Shown piece by piece: positions 51,501 through 60,080 of a DNA stretch of 64,000 bases. Source of the stretch: Xanthomonas phaseoli pv. phaseoli. GTDB lineage: Bacteria > Pseudomonadota > Gammaproteobacteria > Xanthomonadales > Xanthomonadaceae. A program made the translations under genes and the position numbers. The stretch spans positions 3,038,001-3,102,000 of the forward strand of contig CP094243.1 in NCBI GenBank assembly GCA_022749655.1. Reading direction: 5' to 3'. The notes under the pieces are model-generated. The model did no database searches. It saw nothing but the letters and a program-made list of their open reading frames with translations, and was not told the origin of the DNA. Position 1 is the first letter of the stretch; each line of letters begins with the position of its first letter.

Positions 51501-52075
51501 TGGCCGAAAACCGCCTGCCGCCGCATTGGTGGGAACATCTGCCGGCGCGAGGCGAGCGCCAGGGTGGCAAGCCGCGGGTGGGTTGGGCCGGCGGTGCCAG
51601 CCATACCGGCGATCTGGAGCTGATTGCCGATGTAGTGAAGGAGCTGGCTGACGAGGTGGAATGGGTGTTCATGGGGATGTACCCGTTCGCGCTGCGCCAG
51701 CATATCCACCAGTTCCAGCCGGGCGTGCCGATCGACCAGTACCCGGCCGCGCTGGCGGCGCTGGACCTGGATCTGGCGCTGGCGCCGGTGGAGCAGAACC
51801 TGTTCAACGAATGCAAGAGCAATCTGCGGCTGTTGGAGTACGGCGCCTGTGGTTATCCAGTGATCGCCAGCGATGTCCGTTGTTACCAGGGCAGCCTGCC
51901 GGTGACGCTGGTGAAGAACCGCTACCGCGACTGGATCGGCGCCATCCGCGAGCACCTGGCCGACCTGGGCGCAGCGCGCGCGCAAGGCGCAGCGTTGCGC
52001 GAGGCAGTGCGCCGCGACTGGATGTTGAGCGGTAGCAACTTGGACACCTGGCGAGCCGCGTGGTTGCCGGACTGA
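48551..52075 (+). CDS. large three-domain glycosyltransferase
   Basis: A 1,174-aa protein with three glycosyltransferase units. The first is an N-terminal GT2 domain (about 1-240: VSIVMPTYKPRYF, VICDDNGDG, LHDDDVLQPDC). A middle GT2-like domain (about 565-810) has VSILVLVDGRLAQV, DxA-type LWLAAGA and SDADLCLRLHQAGY. A C-terminal GT4/GT-B-like domain (about 850-1170) has DIEGCGHYRVIQPL, VGWAGGASHTGDLELI, FNECKSNLRLLEYGACG and PVIASDV. It is the best candidate for the enzyme that attaches glycan chains to flagellin, as similar large proteins sit in Pseudomonas and Xanthomonas flagellin islands. ATG 48551 matches the homologous remnant; 48509 is an alternative. Confidence 0.88.
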   Translation: MTSTTLVSIVMPTYKPRYFAQALDSVLAQTYPALELVICDDNGDGAIESLLAPRLSSAPFPIRYYRNPTRLGELGSTIKGIGLAQGEYVKFLHDDDVLQPDCVAQLVEAIERNPGTAMASSRRQRIDDDGAPLPDILATSFPFDDDVLIDGPELVSFLSDHAINFIGEPSCVLCRRADLVALGDTLMMLNGKPIHWVGDLAIYVKLLRHGNLAFLACPLTRFRVSSAQFSQAGRDQVGVGDQGHEDLRQGIRQLGWRRESGDNRQVRVAPLSPHKARVFKSVDLVNALMRSAGMTEQVSPATWLGVRHPSDVQRALIDARLQAHAGGPRIAVMLIDRDGDTQAVAATLASLQAPNSYPNQQTWVLSTSPAQVGDAERGVLIDNDGLVPALNQAIAAQREIDWVLLVDAGAVFTLSGLTVVALGLLALPDTCQAVYADEVVALDDRQLGLALRPALYLDALLSAPSTLSRHWLFRQTTLVADGGFPPGPGAAFELNYQLGLVERHGLAGVQHIAEPLLAASSQTRHGDVDEHQAIARHLAARSYVDAQVHSAGPGRHALEYRHAQQPLVSILVLVDGRLAQVQRCLESILANTAYPHYEVLLLDRASSQPELRDWLAGIDALGMQQIRVLRFAAEPSREAVCNAAAEHARGDVLLWLAAGAAVMKAYWLEQLLNHALRPEVGAVAGKLLRGDGTVHHAGLLLGLGAPVARAFEGSAFDDSGYLQRLQLDQNYAALSGECLMLPRQLFLDAGGFALEPELAPWSDADLCLRLHQAGYLNVFAARAQLLIDPLDAPAATALDEEAMYARWLPVMANDPAYNPGFSLDPGAGFQLADPRASWRPLQSWRPLPSVIALPADIEGCGHYRVIQPLRALREAGMAEGVLFNGYLEISELARQDPDVVILQRQVGEARLEAMRRMKALSRAFKVYELDDYLPNLPLKNAHREHMPKDILKTVRRGLGMVDRFVVSTPALAEAFAGLHSDIRVAENRLPPHWWEHLPARGERQGGKPRVGWAGGASHTGDLELIADVVKELADEVEWVFMGMYPFALRQHIHQFQPGVPIDQYPAALAALDLDLALAPVEQNLFNECKSNLRLLEYGACGYPVIASDVRCYQGSLPVTLVKNRYRDWIGAIREHLADLGAARAQGAALREAVRRDWMLSGSNLDTWRAAWLPD

Positions 52076-52113
52076 TGCGGATGCGCTGCTTCAGCTGACC
52101 ATCCACCGGGTTG

Positions 52114-52427
52114 CCCTCATCCGGCGCTGCGCGCCACCTTTCTCCCGCAGGCGGGAGAAGGACAGCCTGGGTGCGTTTGATCTGGCGATTGCACTGCAAA
52201 ATGGCGGTCGCACTGCAACCTGCCGGTCGCACTGCAATTGGCGGCCTCCTGGCTCCCTTCTCCCGCGTGCGGGGGAAGGTGCCCGAAGGGCGGATGGGGG
52301 CGCGCGACACTCCAGCGCCTGCGGGTTGCCATGCCTGCAGCTCATGGCACCGAGGGTAGCACCCTCATCCGGCGCTGCGCGCCACCTTCTCCCGTAGGCG
52401 GGAGAAGGACGGTCTGGGTGCTTTGAT
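52114..52427. repeat. repeat cluster between glycosyltransferase and fliE
   Basis: Two direct copies (52114-52181 and 52362-52427) begin CCCTCATCCGGCGCTGCGCG and contain the stem TTCTCCCGC-AGGCGGGAGAA. An inverted relative (CTTCTCCCGCGTGCGGGGGAAGG with GGCGGATGGGGG) lies between them at about 52257-52300. Three 21-bp-spaced GCACTGCAA units occur at 52188-52237. The 429-bp gap holds no gene. Confidence 0.75.
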
Positions 52428-52455
52428 ACAGCGCGCCGGAATCCCGGCGCCATTT

Positions 52456-52470
52456 CGGCACGCCGCTTGC
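52456..52470 (+). promoter_or_regulatory. sigma-54 promoter of the fliE operon
   Basis: CGGCAC-GCCGC-TTGC with correct GG/GC spacing and a perfect -12, 34 bp before fliE. Confidence 0.8.
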
Positions 52471-52504
52471 ATTGGTGTCACTGCCTCCCTGGCTGACCGC
52501 ACCC

Positions 52505-52876
52505 ATGAGCGACTCCGTTACCTCCATCCTCTCGCAGATCCGCAGCTACCAGACGCAGATGGGCCAAGGCTCGATGGGCGCGGTGGGCGATGCGGCGCGT
52601 GGCAACCAGATCCAGGGGCTGGCCGGCGCACAGGGAACACCGGCGACCCAGGCACCGAGCTTCAGCGAGACCTTGCGCGGCGCCATCGGCGGCGTCAACG
52701 AGGCCCAGCAGAAGGCCGGCGCGCTGTCCAAGGCATTCGAAATGGGCGACCCCAATGCCGATCTGGCACGGGTCATGGTCGCCTCCCAGCAGTCCCAGGT
52801 GGCCTTCCGCGCCACCGTGGAAGTCCGCAACCGTCTCGTCCAGGCTTATCAGGACGTCATGAACATGCCGCTGTAA
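52505..52876 (+). CDS. fliE: flagellar hook-basal body protein FliE
   Basis: A 123-aa protein linking the MS ring to the rod. Its C-terminal half is the conserved FliE part: FSETLRGAIGGVNEAQQKAG, MGDPNADLARVMVASQQSQV and FRATVEVRNRLVQAYQDVM. ATG 52505 is chosen because it follows the sigma-54 promoter by a normal distance; the in-frame extension upstream would start almost at the -12. It is first of fliEFGHIJK. Confidence 0.93.
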   Translation: MSDSVTSILSQIRSYQTQMGQGSMGAVGDAARGNQIQGLAGAQGTPATQAPSFSETLRGAIGGVNEAQQKAGALSKAFEMGDPNADLARVMVASQQSQVAFRATVEVRNRLVQAYQDVMNMPL

Positions 52877-52889
52877 AGGTTGACGACAC

Positions 52890-54612
52890 ATGGCACTCGC
52901 GATCAGCAAAGAAAACATGAACCAGAACGCCGAAAAGGCGGGGCAATGGTTCGACCGTGTCCGCAGCCTGCAGATCACCCGCAAGCTGACCATGATGGCG
53001 ATGATCGCCCTGGCGGTCGCAGCCGGTCTGGCGGTGTTCTTCTGGTCGCAGAAGCCTGGCTATCAGTCGCTGTACACCGGCCTGGATGAAAAGGGCAATG
53101 CCGAAGCGGCCGACCTGCTGCGCACCGCGCAGATCCCCTACAAGATCGACCAGGCCACCGGCGCCATTTCGGTGCCGCAGGACCGTCTGTACGACGCCCG
53201 CCTCAAGCTGGCCGGCTCCGGCCTGACCGGCAAGGAAACCGGCGGCGGCTTCGAGCTGATGGAAAAGGACCCGGGCTTTGGCGTCAGCCAGTTCGTGGAA
53301 AGCGCCCGCTACCAGCACGCGCTGGAAACTGAACTCTCGCGCACCATCGGCACCCTGCGCCCGGTGCGCGAGGCGCGTGTGCACCTGGCCATTCCCAAGC
53401 CCAGCGCCTTCACCCGCCAGCGCGATGTGGCCAGCGCCTCGGTGGTGCTGGAACTGCGCGGCGGCCAGGGCCTGGAGCGCAACCAGGTCGATGCCATCGT
53501 CAATCTGGTGGCGTCCAGCATTCCGGACATGACCCCGAACGCGTCACCGTGGTCGACCAGAGCGGGCGCATGCTCTCCATCGCCGACCCGAACAGTGACG
53601 CGGCCCAGCACGCCGCCCAGTTCGAACAGGTGCGCCGCCAGGAGAGCTCCTACAACCAGCGCATCCGCGAACTGCTCGAGCCGATGACCGGCCCGGGCCG
53701 GGTCAATCCGGAAACCAGCGTGGACATGGATTTCTCGGTGGTCGAAGAAGCCCGCGAGCTCTACAACGGCGAGCCGGCCAAGCTGCGCAGCGAGCAGGTC
53801 AGCGACACCAGCACCAGCGCCACCGGCCCGCAGGGCCCTCCGGGCGCTACCAGCAATAGCCCCGGCCAGCCGCCGGCACCGGCCGTGGCCGGCGCGCCGG
53901 GTACCCCGGCCGCCGCCATGGCCAGGCCGCCGCACCGGCCACGCCGACCGAAAGTTCCAAGAGCGCCACCCGGAACTACGAATTGGACCGAACCTTGCAA
54001 CACACCCGCCAGCCGGCCGGTCGCATCAAGCGCGTCTCGGTGGCGGTGCTGCTGGACAACGTCCCGCGCCCGGGCGCCAAGGGCAAGATGGTCGAGCAGC
54101 CGCTCACCGCTGCCGAGCTCACCCGTATCGAAGGCCTGGTCAAGCAGGCAGTGGGTTTCGACGCGGCACGCGGCGACACGGTGTCGGTGATGAATGCCCC
54201 GTTCGTGCGCGAAGCGGTGGCCGGTGAAGAAGGTCCGAAGTGGTGGGAAGACCCGCGCGTGCAGAACGGTCTGCGCCTGCTGGTCGGTGCGGTGGTGGTG
54301 CTGGCGCTGCTGTTCGGTGTGGTGCGCCCCACCCTGCGTCAGCTCACCGGCGTGACCGCGGTCAAGGACAAGCAAGGCAAGGCTGGCAAGGATGGCACTC
54401 CACAGAGCGCCGACGTGCGGATGGTCGAGGACGATGACGACCTGATGCCCCGCCTGGAAGAAGACACCGCGCAGATCGGTCAGGACAAGAAGACCCCGAT
54501 CGCTCTGCCAGACGCCTACGAAGAGCGCATGCGCCTGGCGCGCGAGGCAGTCAAAGCCGATTCAAAACGTGTCGCACAAGTCGTGAAGGGATGGGTCGCC
54601 AGTGAAGCCTGA
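52890..54612 (+). pseudogene. fliF: MS-ring protein FliF, frame broken twice
   Basis: The reconstructed protein is about 574 aa, the inner-membrane MS ring and export-gate housing. It has an N-terminal membrane segment (MMAMIALAVAAGLAVFFW, about 34-51), the secretin-like RBM1/RBM2 domains (YTGLDEKGNAEAADLL, RTIGTLRPVREARVHLAIPK), a Pro/Gly-rich linker, a second membrane segment (LLVGAVVVLALLFGVV) and a cytoplasmic FliG-binding tail. One G is lost at 53537 (TPERVTVVDQ expected) and one C at 53922-53923 ([11 protein letters not shown] expected). Both are single-base homopolymer changes. Confidence 0.9.
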
Positions 54613-55612
54613 TACACAACCGATGACCGGAGTACAGCGCGCTGCGGTGCTGTTGCTGTCGCTGGGTGAGAGCGACGCCGCAGAAGTGCTCAAGCACATG
54701 GACCCCAAGGAGGTGCAGAAGATCGGCATCGCCATGGCCACCATGACCGGCATCTCGCGCGACCAGGTCGAAAAGGTGATGGACGAGTTCAACGGCGAAC
54801 TGGCGGGCAAGACCTCGCTGGGCGTGGGCGCCGACGACTACATCCGCAACGTGCTGATCCAGGCGCTGGGCGCCGACAAGGCCGGTGGACTGATCGACCG
54901 CATCCTGCTGGGCCGCAACACCACCGGCCTGGATACGTTGAAGTGGATGGACCCGCGCGCGGTCGCCGACCTGGTGCGCAACGAACACCCGCAGATCATC
55001 GCCATCGTCATGGCGCATCTGGACAGCGACCAGGCCGCCGAGGCGCTGAAGCTGCTGCCTGAGCGCACCCGCGCCGACGTGCTGCTGCGCATCGCCACCC
55101 TGGACGGCATTCCGCCGAACGCGCTGAGCGAGCTCAACGACATCATGGAGCGTCAATTTGCCGGCAACCAGAACCTGAAGTCGTCCAACGTGGGCGGCAT
55201 CAAGGTGGCGGCCAACATCCTCAACTTCCTGGACACCGGCTCCGACCAGGGCGTGCTGGGCGAGATCGGCAAGATCGATGCCGACCTGGCCGGCAAGATC
55301 CAGGACCTGATGTTCGTGTTCGACAACCTGGTGGACCTGGACGACCGCGGCCTGCAGACGCTGCTGCGCGAAGTCTCCGGCGAGCGACTGGGCCTGGCCC
55401 TGCGCGGCGCCGACGTCAAGGTGCGCGAAAAGATCACCCGCAACATGTCCCAGCGCGCGGCCGAAATCCTGCTCGAGGACATGGAAGCGCGCGGCCCGGT
55501 GCGCCTTGCCGACGTGGAAGCGGCGCAGAAGGAAATCCTCACCATCGTCCGCCGCCTGGCTGACGAAGGCGCCATCAGCCTGGGCGGCGCCGGTGCGGAG
55601 GCCATGGTATGA
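54602..55612 (+). CDS. fliG: flagellar motor switch protein FliG
   Basis: A 336-aa C-ring protein that converts ion flow into torque. The N-terminal FliF-binding part has RAAVLLLSLGESDAAEVLKHM, the middle domain has NEHPQIIAIVMAHLDSDQAA with the EHPQ motif, and the C-terminal torque helix holds FDNLVDLDDRGLQTLLREV. The GTG start at 54602 overlaps the fliF stop and has AAGGGA upstream; ATG 54623 is possible. It ends overlapping fliH. Confidence 0.95.
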   Translation: MKPDTQPMTGVQRAAVLLLSLGESDAAEVLKHMDPKEVQKIGIAMATMTGISRDQVEKVMDEFNGELAGKTSLGVGADDYIRNVLIQALGADKAGGLIDRILLGRNTTGLDTLKWMDPRAVADLVRNEHPQIIAIVMAHLDSDQAAEALKLLPERTRADVLLRIATLDGIPPNALSELNDIMERQFAGNQNLKSSNVGGIKVAANILNFLDTGSDQGVLGEIGKIDADLAGKIQDLMFVFDNLVDLDDRGLQTLLREVSGERLGLALRGADVKVREKITRNMSQRAAEILLEDMEARGPVRLADVEAAQKEILTIVRRLADEGAISLGGAGAEAMV

Positions 55613-56229
55613 ACGAGGTGGTCACCCGCTGGCTGGCCCCGGACCTGCAGCTTGTCCCGGCCCTGCCCGAACCGGACTACGAAGAACCGGCCATGCTCGA
55701 GCCGGTGCTGCGCCCGCCGACCCTGGAAGAGATCCAGGCCATCGAAGACGCTGCCCAGCACGAAGGTTTCGCGCGCGGGCATGCCGAAGGCTTCGCCCAG
55801 GGCCAGTCGGAAGTGCGTCGGCTCACCGCGCAGATCGACGGCATCCTGGACAACTTCACCCGCCCGCTGGCGCGGTTGGAAAACGAAGTGGTCGGTGCGC
55901 TCGGCGAATTGGCCGTGCGCATCGCCGGCCAGCTGGTCGGCCGTGCCTACCAGGCCGACCCGCAGCTGCTGGCCGACCTGGTCGGCGAGGCGGTCGATGC
56001 GGTGGGCGGCGCCGGCCGCGAAGTCGAAGTGCGCCTGCATCCGGACGACATCACCGCGCTGCTGCCGCATCTGGCGCCCAGCAGCACCACCCGCGTGGCC
56101 CCGGACATGAGCCTGAGCCGCGGCGACCTGCGTGTGCACGCCGAAAGCGTGCGCATCGACGGCACCCTGGACGCGCGCCTGCGGGCTGCGCTGGAGACGG
56201 TCATGCGCAAATCCGGAGCGGGCCTGTGA
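55609..56229 (+). CDS. fliH: flagellar assembly protein FliH
   Basis: A 206-aa peripheral component of the export ATPase complex, a stator-like regulator of FliI. It shows the GxxxG-type repeat GFARGHAEGFAQGQSEVRRL (about 53-72) typical of FliH, and a C-terminal domain with VEVRLHPDDITALL and LRVHAESVRIDGTLDARL. ATGA overlap with fliG; it ends 1 codon into fliI. Confidence 0.93.
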   Translation: MNEVVTRWLAPDLQLVPALPEPDYEEPAMLEPVLRPPTLEEIQAIEDAAQHEGFARGHAEGFAQGQSEVRRLTAQIDGILDNFTRPLARLENEVVGALGELAVRIAGQLVGRAYQADPQLLADLVGEAVDAVGGAGREVEVRLHPDDITALLPHLAPSSTTRVAPDMSLSRGDLRVHAESVRIDGTLDARLRAALETVMRKSGAGL

Positions 56230-57602
56230 GCGCCCTGTTCGGTGCCACCCCGGCCGATTGGCTGGATGCACGCAATCTGCGCCTGGCCACCCGGCTGGGC
56301 ACGCTGGGTCTGGAACCCACCGCCGGCCGCACCCTGATCCGCGAAGGCATCCTGCGCCGCGCGGTCGGCCTGACCCTGGAAGCCACCGGCTGCGAAGCGC
56401 CGATGGGCGCGACCTGCAAGGTCGAGGTCGATGGCGGCTGGGTCGACGCCGAAGTGGTCGGCTTCGCCGGCGAGCGCACCTACCTGATGCCCAGCGCCGA
56501 ACTGCATGGCCTGCTGCCAAATGCGCGGGTGGTGCCTTCGCGGCGCCGCGGCGGCGTGGAAGTGGGCGAAGGCCTGCTCGGCCGCGTCATCGACAGCGAC
56601 GGCACCCCGCTGGACGGCAAGGGCCCGATCCGCGCCGAAGGCAGCATCGGCATGGCTGGCGTGTCGATCAACCCGCTGGCGCGCGAACCCATCACCACCT
56701 CGCTGGACGTCGGCGTGCGCGCCATCAACGCCATGCTGCCGATCGGCCGCGGCCAGCGCGTGGGCCTGTTCGCCGGTTCCGGCGTCGGCAAGTCGACACT
56801 GCTCGGCATGATGACCCGCTTCACCTCGGCCGATGTCATCGTGGTCGGGCTGATCGGCGAACGTGGCCGCGAAGTGCGCGACTTCGTCGAAACCACCCTG
56901 GGCGAAGAAGGCCTGCGCCGCGCCGTGGTGGTGGCCGCACCGGCCGACCGCCCGCCGCTGGCACGCCTGCATGGCGCCTACCGCGCCACTGCCATTGCCG
57001 AATGGTTCCGCGACCAGGGCTTGAACGTGCTGCTGCTGATGGACTCGCTGACCCGCTTTGCGCAGGCGCAGCGCGAGATCGGCCTGTCGGTCGGCGAGCC
57101 GCCGACCACCCGCGGCTACCCGCCGTCGGTGTTCGCCAAATTGCCGGCGCTGGTGGAGCGTGCCGGCAACGGCGCCAAGGGCCGCGGCTCGATCACCGCC
57201 TTCTACACCGTGCTGACCGAAGGCGACGACCCGCAGGACCCGATCGCCGACGCCGCCCGCGCCATCCTGGACGGCCACATCCTGCTCTCGCGTCGGGTGG
57301 CCGACAGCGGCCTGTATCCGGCCATCGACCTGGAATCCTCGGTCAGCCGCGTGGTGCAGGACATCGCCGACGACACCTGGCGCCTGCGCATCCGCAAGCT
57401 CAAGCGGCTGCTCTCGGCCTACACCGCCAACCGCGACCTGATCGCCATCGGCGCCTACCAGCGCGGCAGCGACCCGGCCACCGACGAGGCGCTGGCACGC
57501 TGGCCGGAAATCGTCGAATTCCTCGGCCAGGACGTGCACAAGGCCTCGCTGCTGAGCGACAGCCTGTCCGCCCTGCAACAACTGGTCGAACCCGAGAACT
57601 AA
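56226..57602 (+). CDS. fliI: flagellum-specific ATPase FliI
   Basis: A 458-aa F1-beta-like ATPase energising flagellar protein export. Walker A is AGSGVGKST (183-191), Walker B is LLLMDSLTRFAQAQREIG, and GEPPTTRGYPPSVF and ILDGHILLSRRVADSGLYPAID are T3SS-ATPase signatures. GTG 56226 overlaps the fliH stop (GTGA) and gives the normal length; the frame stays open upstream only because fliH lies there in another frame. Confidence 0.95.
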   Translation: MSALFGATPADWLDARNLRLATRLGTLGLEPTAGRTLIREGILRRAVGLTLEATGCEAPMGATCKVEVDGGWVDAEVVGFAGERTYLMPSAELHGLLPNARVVPSRRRGGVEVGEGLLGRVIDSDGTPLDGKGPIRAEGSIGMAGVSINPLAREPITTSLDVGVRAINAMLPIGRGQRVGLFAGSGVGKSTLLGMMTRFTSADVIVVGLIGERGREVRDFVETTLGEEGLRRAVVVAAPADRPPLARLHGAYRATAIAEWFRDQGLNVLLLMDSLTRFAQAQREIGLSVGEPPTTRGYPPSVFAKLPALVERAGNGAKGRGSITAFYTVLTEGDDPQDPIADAARAILDGHILLSRRVADSGLYPAIDLESSVSRVVQDIADDTWRLRIRKLKRLLSAYTANRDLIAIGAYQRGSDPATDEALARWPEIVEFLGQDVHKASLLSDSLSALQQLVEPEN

Positions 57603-57605
57603 TCC

Positions 57606-58061
57606 ATGATGCAGTCCAAACGGATCGACCCACTGCTGCGCCGCGCGCAGGAACAGGAAGACAAGGTCGCCCGCGACTTGGCCGAGCGCCAGCGCGTGCT
57701 GGAAACCCACCAGTCGCGCCTGGAAGAATTGCGCCGCTACGCCGAGGAATACGCCAACAGCCAGATGGCCGGCACCAGTGCGGTGGCGCTGAGCAACCGC
57801 CGCGCGTTCCTGGACCGCCTGGACAGCGCCGTGCTGCAGCAGGCGCAGACCGTGCAAAGCAACATCGCCAAGGTCGAAGCCGAACGCACCCGGCTGCTGC
57901 TGGCCAGCCGCGAGAAGCAGGTGCTGGAGCAACTGGCCGCCAGCTACCGTGCCCAGGAAAACAAAGTGATCGAACGCCGCGACCAGCGTGAGATGGACGA
58001 CCTCGGCGCGCGTCGTGCGCGCCTGGCCCGCAGCCAAGACACCCACGGAGAATCCGCATGA
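57606..58061 (+). CDS. fliJ: flagellar export protein FliJ
   Basis: A 151-aa coiled-coil protein, the gamma-like stalk of the export ATPase. It is almost wholly helical and charged (RRAQEQEDKVARDLAERQRV; LEELRRYAEEYANSQM; KVIERRDQREMDDLGARR). It lies 3 bp after fliI, and its stop overlaps the fliK ATG. Confidence 0.93.
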   Translation: MMQSKRIDPLLRRAQEQEDKVARDLAERQRVLETHQSRLEELRRYAEEYANSQMAGTSAVALSNRRAFLDRLDSAVLQQAQTVQSNIAKVEAERTRLLLASREKQVLEQLAASYRAQENKVIERRDQREMDDLGARRARLARSQDTHGESA

Positions 58062-59350
58062 ACCCCTTGTCCGCCTTCGCCGCCGGCCTTGGTGCGCTTG
58101 CCGGCACCGGCAAGAAATCCAGCTACAGCGACCCCTCCTCCGAACCGGACGCGGGCCAGGACCAGTTTGCGCGCATGCTCAATCCGGCCAACACGCCGAA
58201 CCAGGCCCCGCCGCAGGCACCCGAGCGCGTGCCTGCCAAGCAGGCCGCGCCCAAGCCCAACCAGTCCGACAGGAACCGCAGCGACGAGGACGCCCACGAC
58301 GACGCGGCCGGCGATGCCACTGCCCGGCCGCGGGCGCAGGACGGCGATGCCAAGCAGGCCAAGCCAAGTACCGCCAAGGACGCGGCAACCACCGACAAGA
58401 GCACAGCGGCCACTGCCGGCAAGACGGGCACAGCCGCCAAGGCCGCCGCGAGCAGTGAAGAGGCGCCCGCAGAAACGACCACCGCAACCGATGCCGGCTG
58501 GCCGCCGGCTGGCCTGGGTGGCTTCGGCATGGGCCTGCTGACGCAGGCGCTGCCGGGCGGCGACGTGCTGGCGGCCGCAGCAGCGGCGCTGACGGCCAGC
58601 ATGGCCGGCGCAGCCAATGCCGCGGGCACTGCCACCGCAACGCCCACCGATGCAACCGCAGCCGCCGCCACTGCCAACGCGGGCACCACCCTGCCCGCGT
58701 TGGGAGCGCTGGTGCCGGCTGCCGCCGCAGGCGCCAAGCCCACCTCGACCACCGCCGTAAGCGGCGATGCGCAGACCGCCGCGTTGATGAGCATGGCCGC
58801 CAAGGCGCTGGAACCGGCCGCCGACGACAGCGCCGCCGCGGCAGCGCCGGACGCCCCGGCGTTCGTGCTGCCGACCACCACTGCGCCGGCACTCTCCCGC
58901 CTGCAGGACCCCGCCCCGATCTTCAGCGCCTCGCCTACCCCCACCCCGGAGCTGGGCAGCGACACGTTCGACGACGCCATCGGTGCGCGCATGAGCTGGC
59001 TGGCCGACCAGAAGATCGGCCATGCCCACATCAAGGTGACCCCGAACGAGATGGGCCCGGTCGAGGTGCGCCTGCATCTGGAGGGCGACAAGGTCAATGC
59101 CAGCTTCACCGCCGCCAATGCCGACACCCGCCAGGCACTGGAACAGAGCCTGCCGCGGCTGCGCGAAATGCTCGGCCAGAACGGCTTCCAGCTTGGCCAG
59201 GCCGATGTCGGCCAGCAACAGCGCAACTCCTCGGGCAATCGCAATGGCGGCAACGACAGCGGCAACGGCCTGACCCTGGACGATGTCCCGCCCGTCGGAA
59301 TTCCGTCGGTGGTGTTACGCCAGCGTGGATTGCTGGACGCCTACGCCTGA
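58058..59350 (+). CDS. fliK: flagellar hook-length control protein FliK
   Basis: A 430-aa exported molecular ruler. The first three quarters are Ala/Pro/Thr-rich and low-complexity, as usual for FliK. The C-terminal substrate-specificity-switch domain (about 305-390) holds IKVTPNEMGPVEVRLHLEGD and FTAANADTRQALEQSLPRLREML. It is the last gene of fliEFGHIJK, followed by a terminator. Confidence 0.93.
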   Translation: MNPLSAFAAGLGALAGTGKKSSYSDPSSEPDAGQDQFARMLNPANTPNQAPPQAPERVPAKQAAPKPNQSDRNRSDEDAHDDAAGDATARPRAQDGDAKQAKPSTAKDAATTDKSTAATAGKTGTAAKAAASSEEAPAETTTATDAGWPPAGLGGFGMGLLTQALPGGDVLAAAAAALTASMAGAANAAGTATATPTDATAAAATANAGTTLPALGALVPAAAAGAKPTSTTAVSGDAQTAALMSMAAKALEPAADDSAAAAAPDAPAFVLPTTTAPALSRLQDPAPIFSASPTPTPELGSDTFDDAIGARMSWLADQKIGHAHIKVTPNEMGPVEVRLHLEGDKVNASFTAANADTRQALEQSLPRLREMLGQNGFQLGQADVGQQQRNSSGNRNGGNDSGNGLTLDDVPPVGIPSVVLRQRGLLDAYA

Positions 59351-59422
59351 GACGACCCGCCGGGCACACCCCGGCACCGCTGATCCTCGCCCCCCCCGGC
59401 CGGGGCCGATGACGCCCTTCCA

Positions 59423-59455
59423 CCCCCTGCAGCGCAAGGCCTGCGGGGGTTTTTT
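59423..59455 (+). terminator. rho-independent terminator after fliK
   Basis: CCCCC-T-GCAG pairs with CTGC-GGGGG (nine pairs with one bulged T, loop CGCAAGGC), followed by six Ts. It lies about 70 bp after fliK and before the fliL promoter. Confidence 0.85.
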
Positions 59456-59494
59456 GGTTCTCACGCAGCCCGCGCCAGGAAACCGACGCGGTTT

Positions 59495-59509
59495 TGGCAT
59501 GCCAGTTGC
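59495..59509 (+). promoter_or_regulatory. sigma-54 promoter of the fliL operon
   Basis: TGGCAT-GCCAG-TTGC with a T run upstream of the -24. Expected transcription start is near 59521, which rules out a fliL start at 59519. Confidence 0.85.
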
Positions 59510-59542
59510 ATCGACAGGGTGAGCATTCCCCTGGAGCAGAAC

Positions 59543-60070
59543 GTGGCAGCGGCTGAAAAATCCAAGAAGACCGACGACAAAGACGACAAGGGCGAGAAGA
59601 AGAAGGGCGGCAAGAAGCCTATCCTGCTCATCGCCATCGGCGTGGTGGTGCTGGCCGCCGCTGGCGGCGGCGCCTGGTTCTTCCTGGGCCACAAGGGCGA
59701 GGAAAAAGGCGGCAAGCACGACGCCCCCAAGGTGGCCGAAGTGCCCAAGCCGGCGCAGTACTTCCCGATGGACCCGGCGATCGTGGTCAACCTGGCCGAC
59801 CCCGGCGATGGCCCGCAGTATCTGCAGGTCGAAGTGCAGCTGGTCACCCGCGACCCCGAAGAGCTCAAGCTCATCACCGAGAACGCGCCGGCCATCCGCG
59901 CGCACCTGTTGATGCTGCTGTCGCAGGTCAAGGCCACCGACGTGGCCGACCTGGCCGGCAAGCAGAAGCTGCAGAAGTCCGCCCTGGCCGAAGCGCAGAA
60001 GGTCATGACCAGCGAGACCGGCAAGAAGTGCGTCGAAGAATTGCTGTTCACCAGTTTCGTGACCCAGTAA
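59543..60070 (+). CDS. fliL: flagellar basal body-associated protein FliL
   Basis: A 175-aa single-pass inner-membrane protein that supports stator function. It has a lysine-rich cytoplasmic N-terminus (EKSKKTDDKDDKGEKKKGG), a membrane segment ILLIAIGVVVLAAAGGGAWFF (about 27-46) and a periplasmic domain with FPMDPAIVVNLADPG and VQLVTRDPEELKLI. GTG 59543 has GGAG six bases upstream and lies after the predicted transcription start; an earlier GTG at 59519 would be at the start point itself. Confidence 0.92.
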   Translation: MAAAEKSKKTDDKDDKGEKKKGGKKPILLIAIGVVVLAAAGGGAWFFLGHKGEEKGGKHDAPKVAEVPKPAQYFPMDPAIVVNLADPGDGPQYLQVEVQLVTRDPEELKLITENAPAIRAHLLMLLSQVKATDVADLAGKQKLQKSALAEAQKVMTSETGKKCVEELLFTSFVTQ

Positions 60071-60080
60071 GGCCTGCCCG

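Noticed and set aside
55506..56225. A 240-codon N-terminal extension of FliI.
   Set aside because: It lies over fliG and fliH in another frame and is Arg/Pro-rich; GTG 56226 overlaps the fliH stop and gives normal FliI length.
55947..58046. A 699-codon minus-strand frame opposite fliH, fliI and fliJ.
   Set aside because: Antisense shadow rich in Gly, Ala, His and Gln; the plus-strand genes are well conserved.
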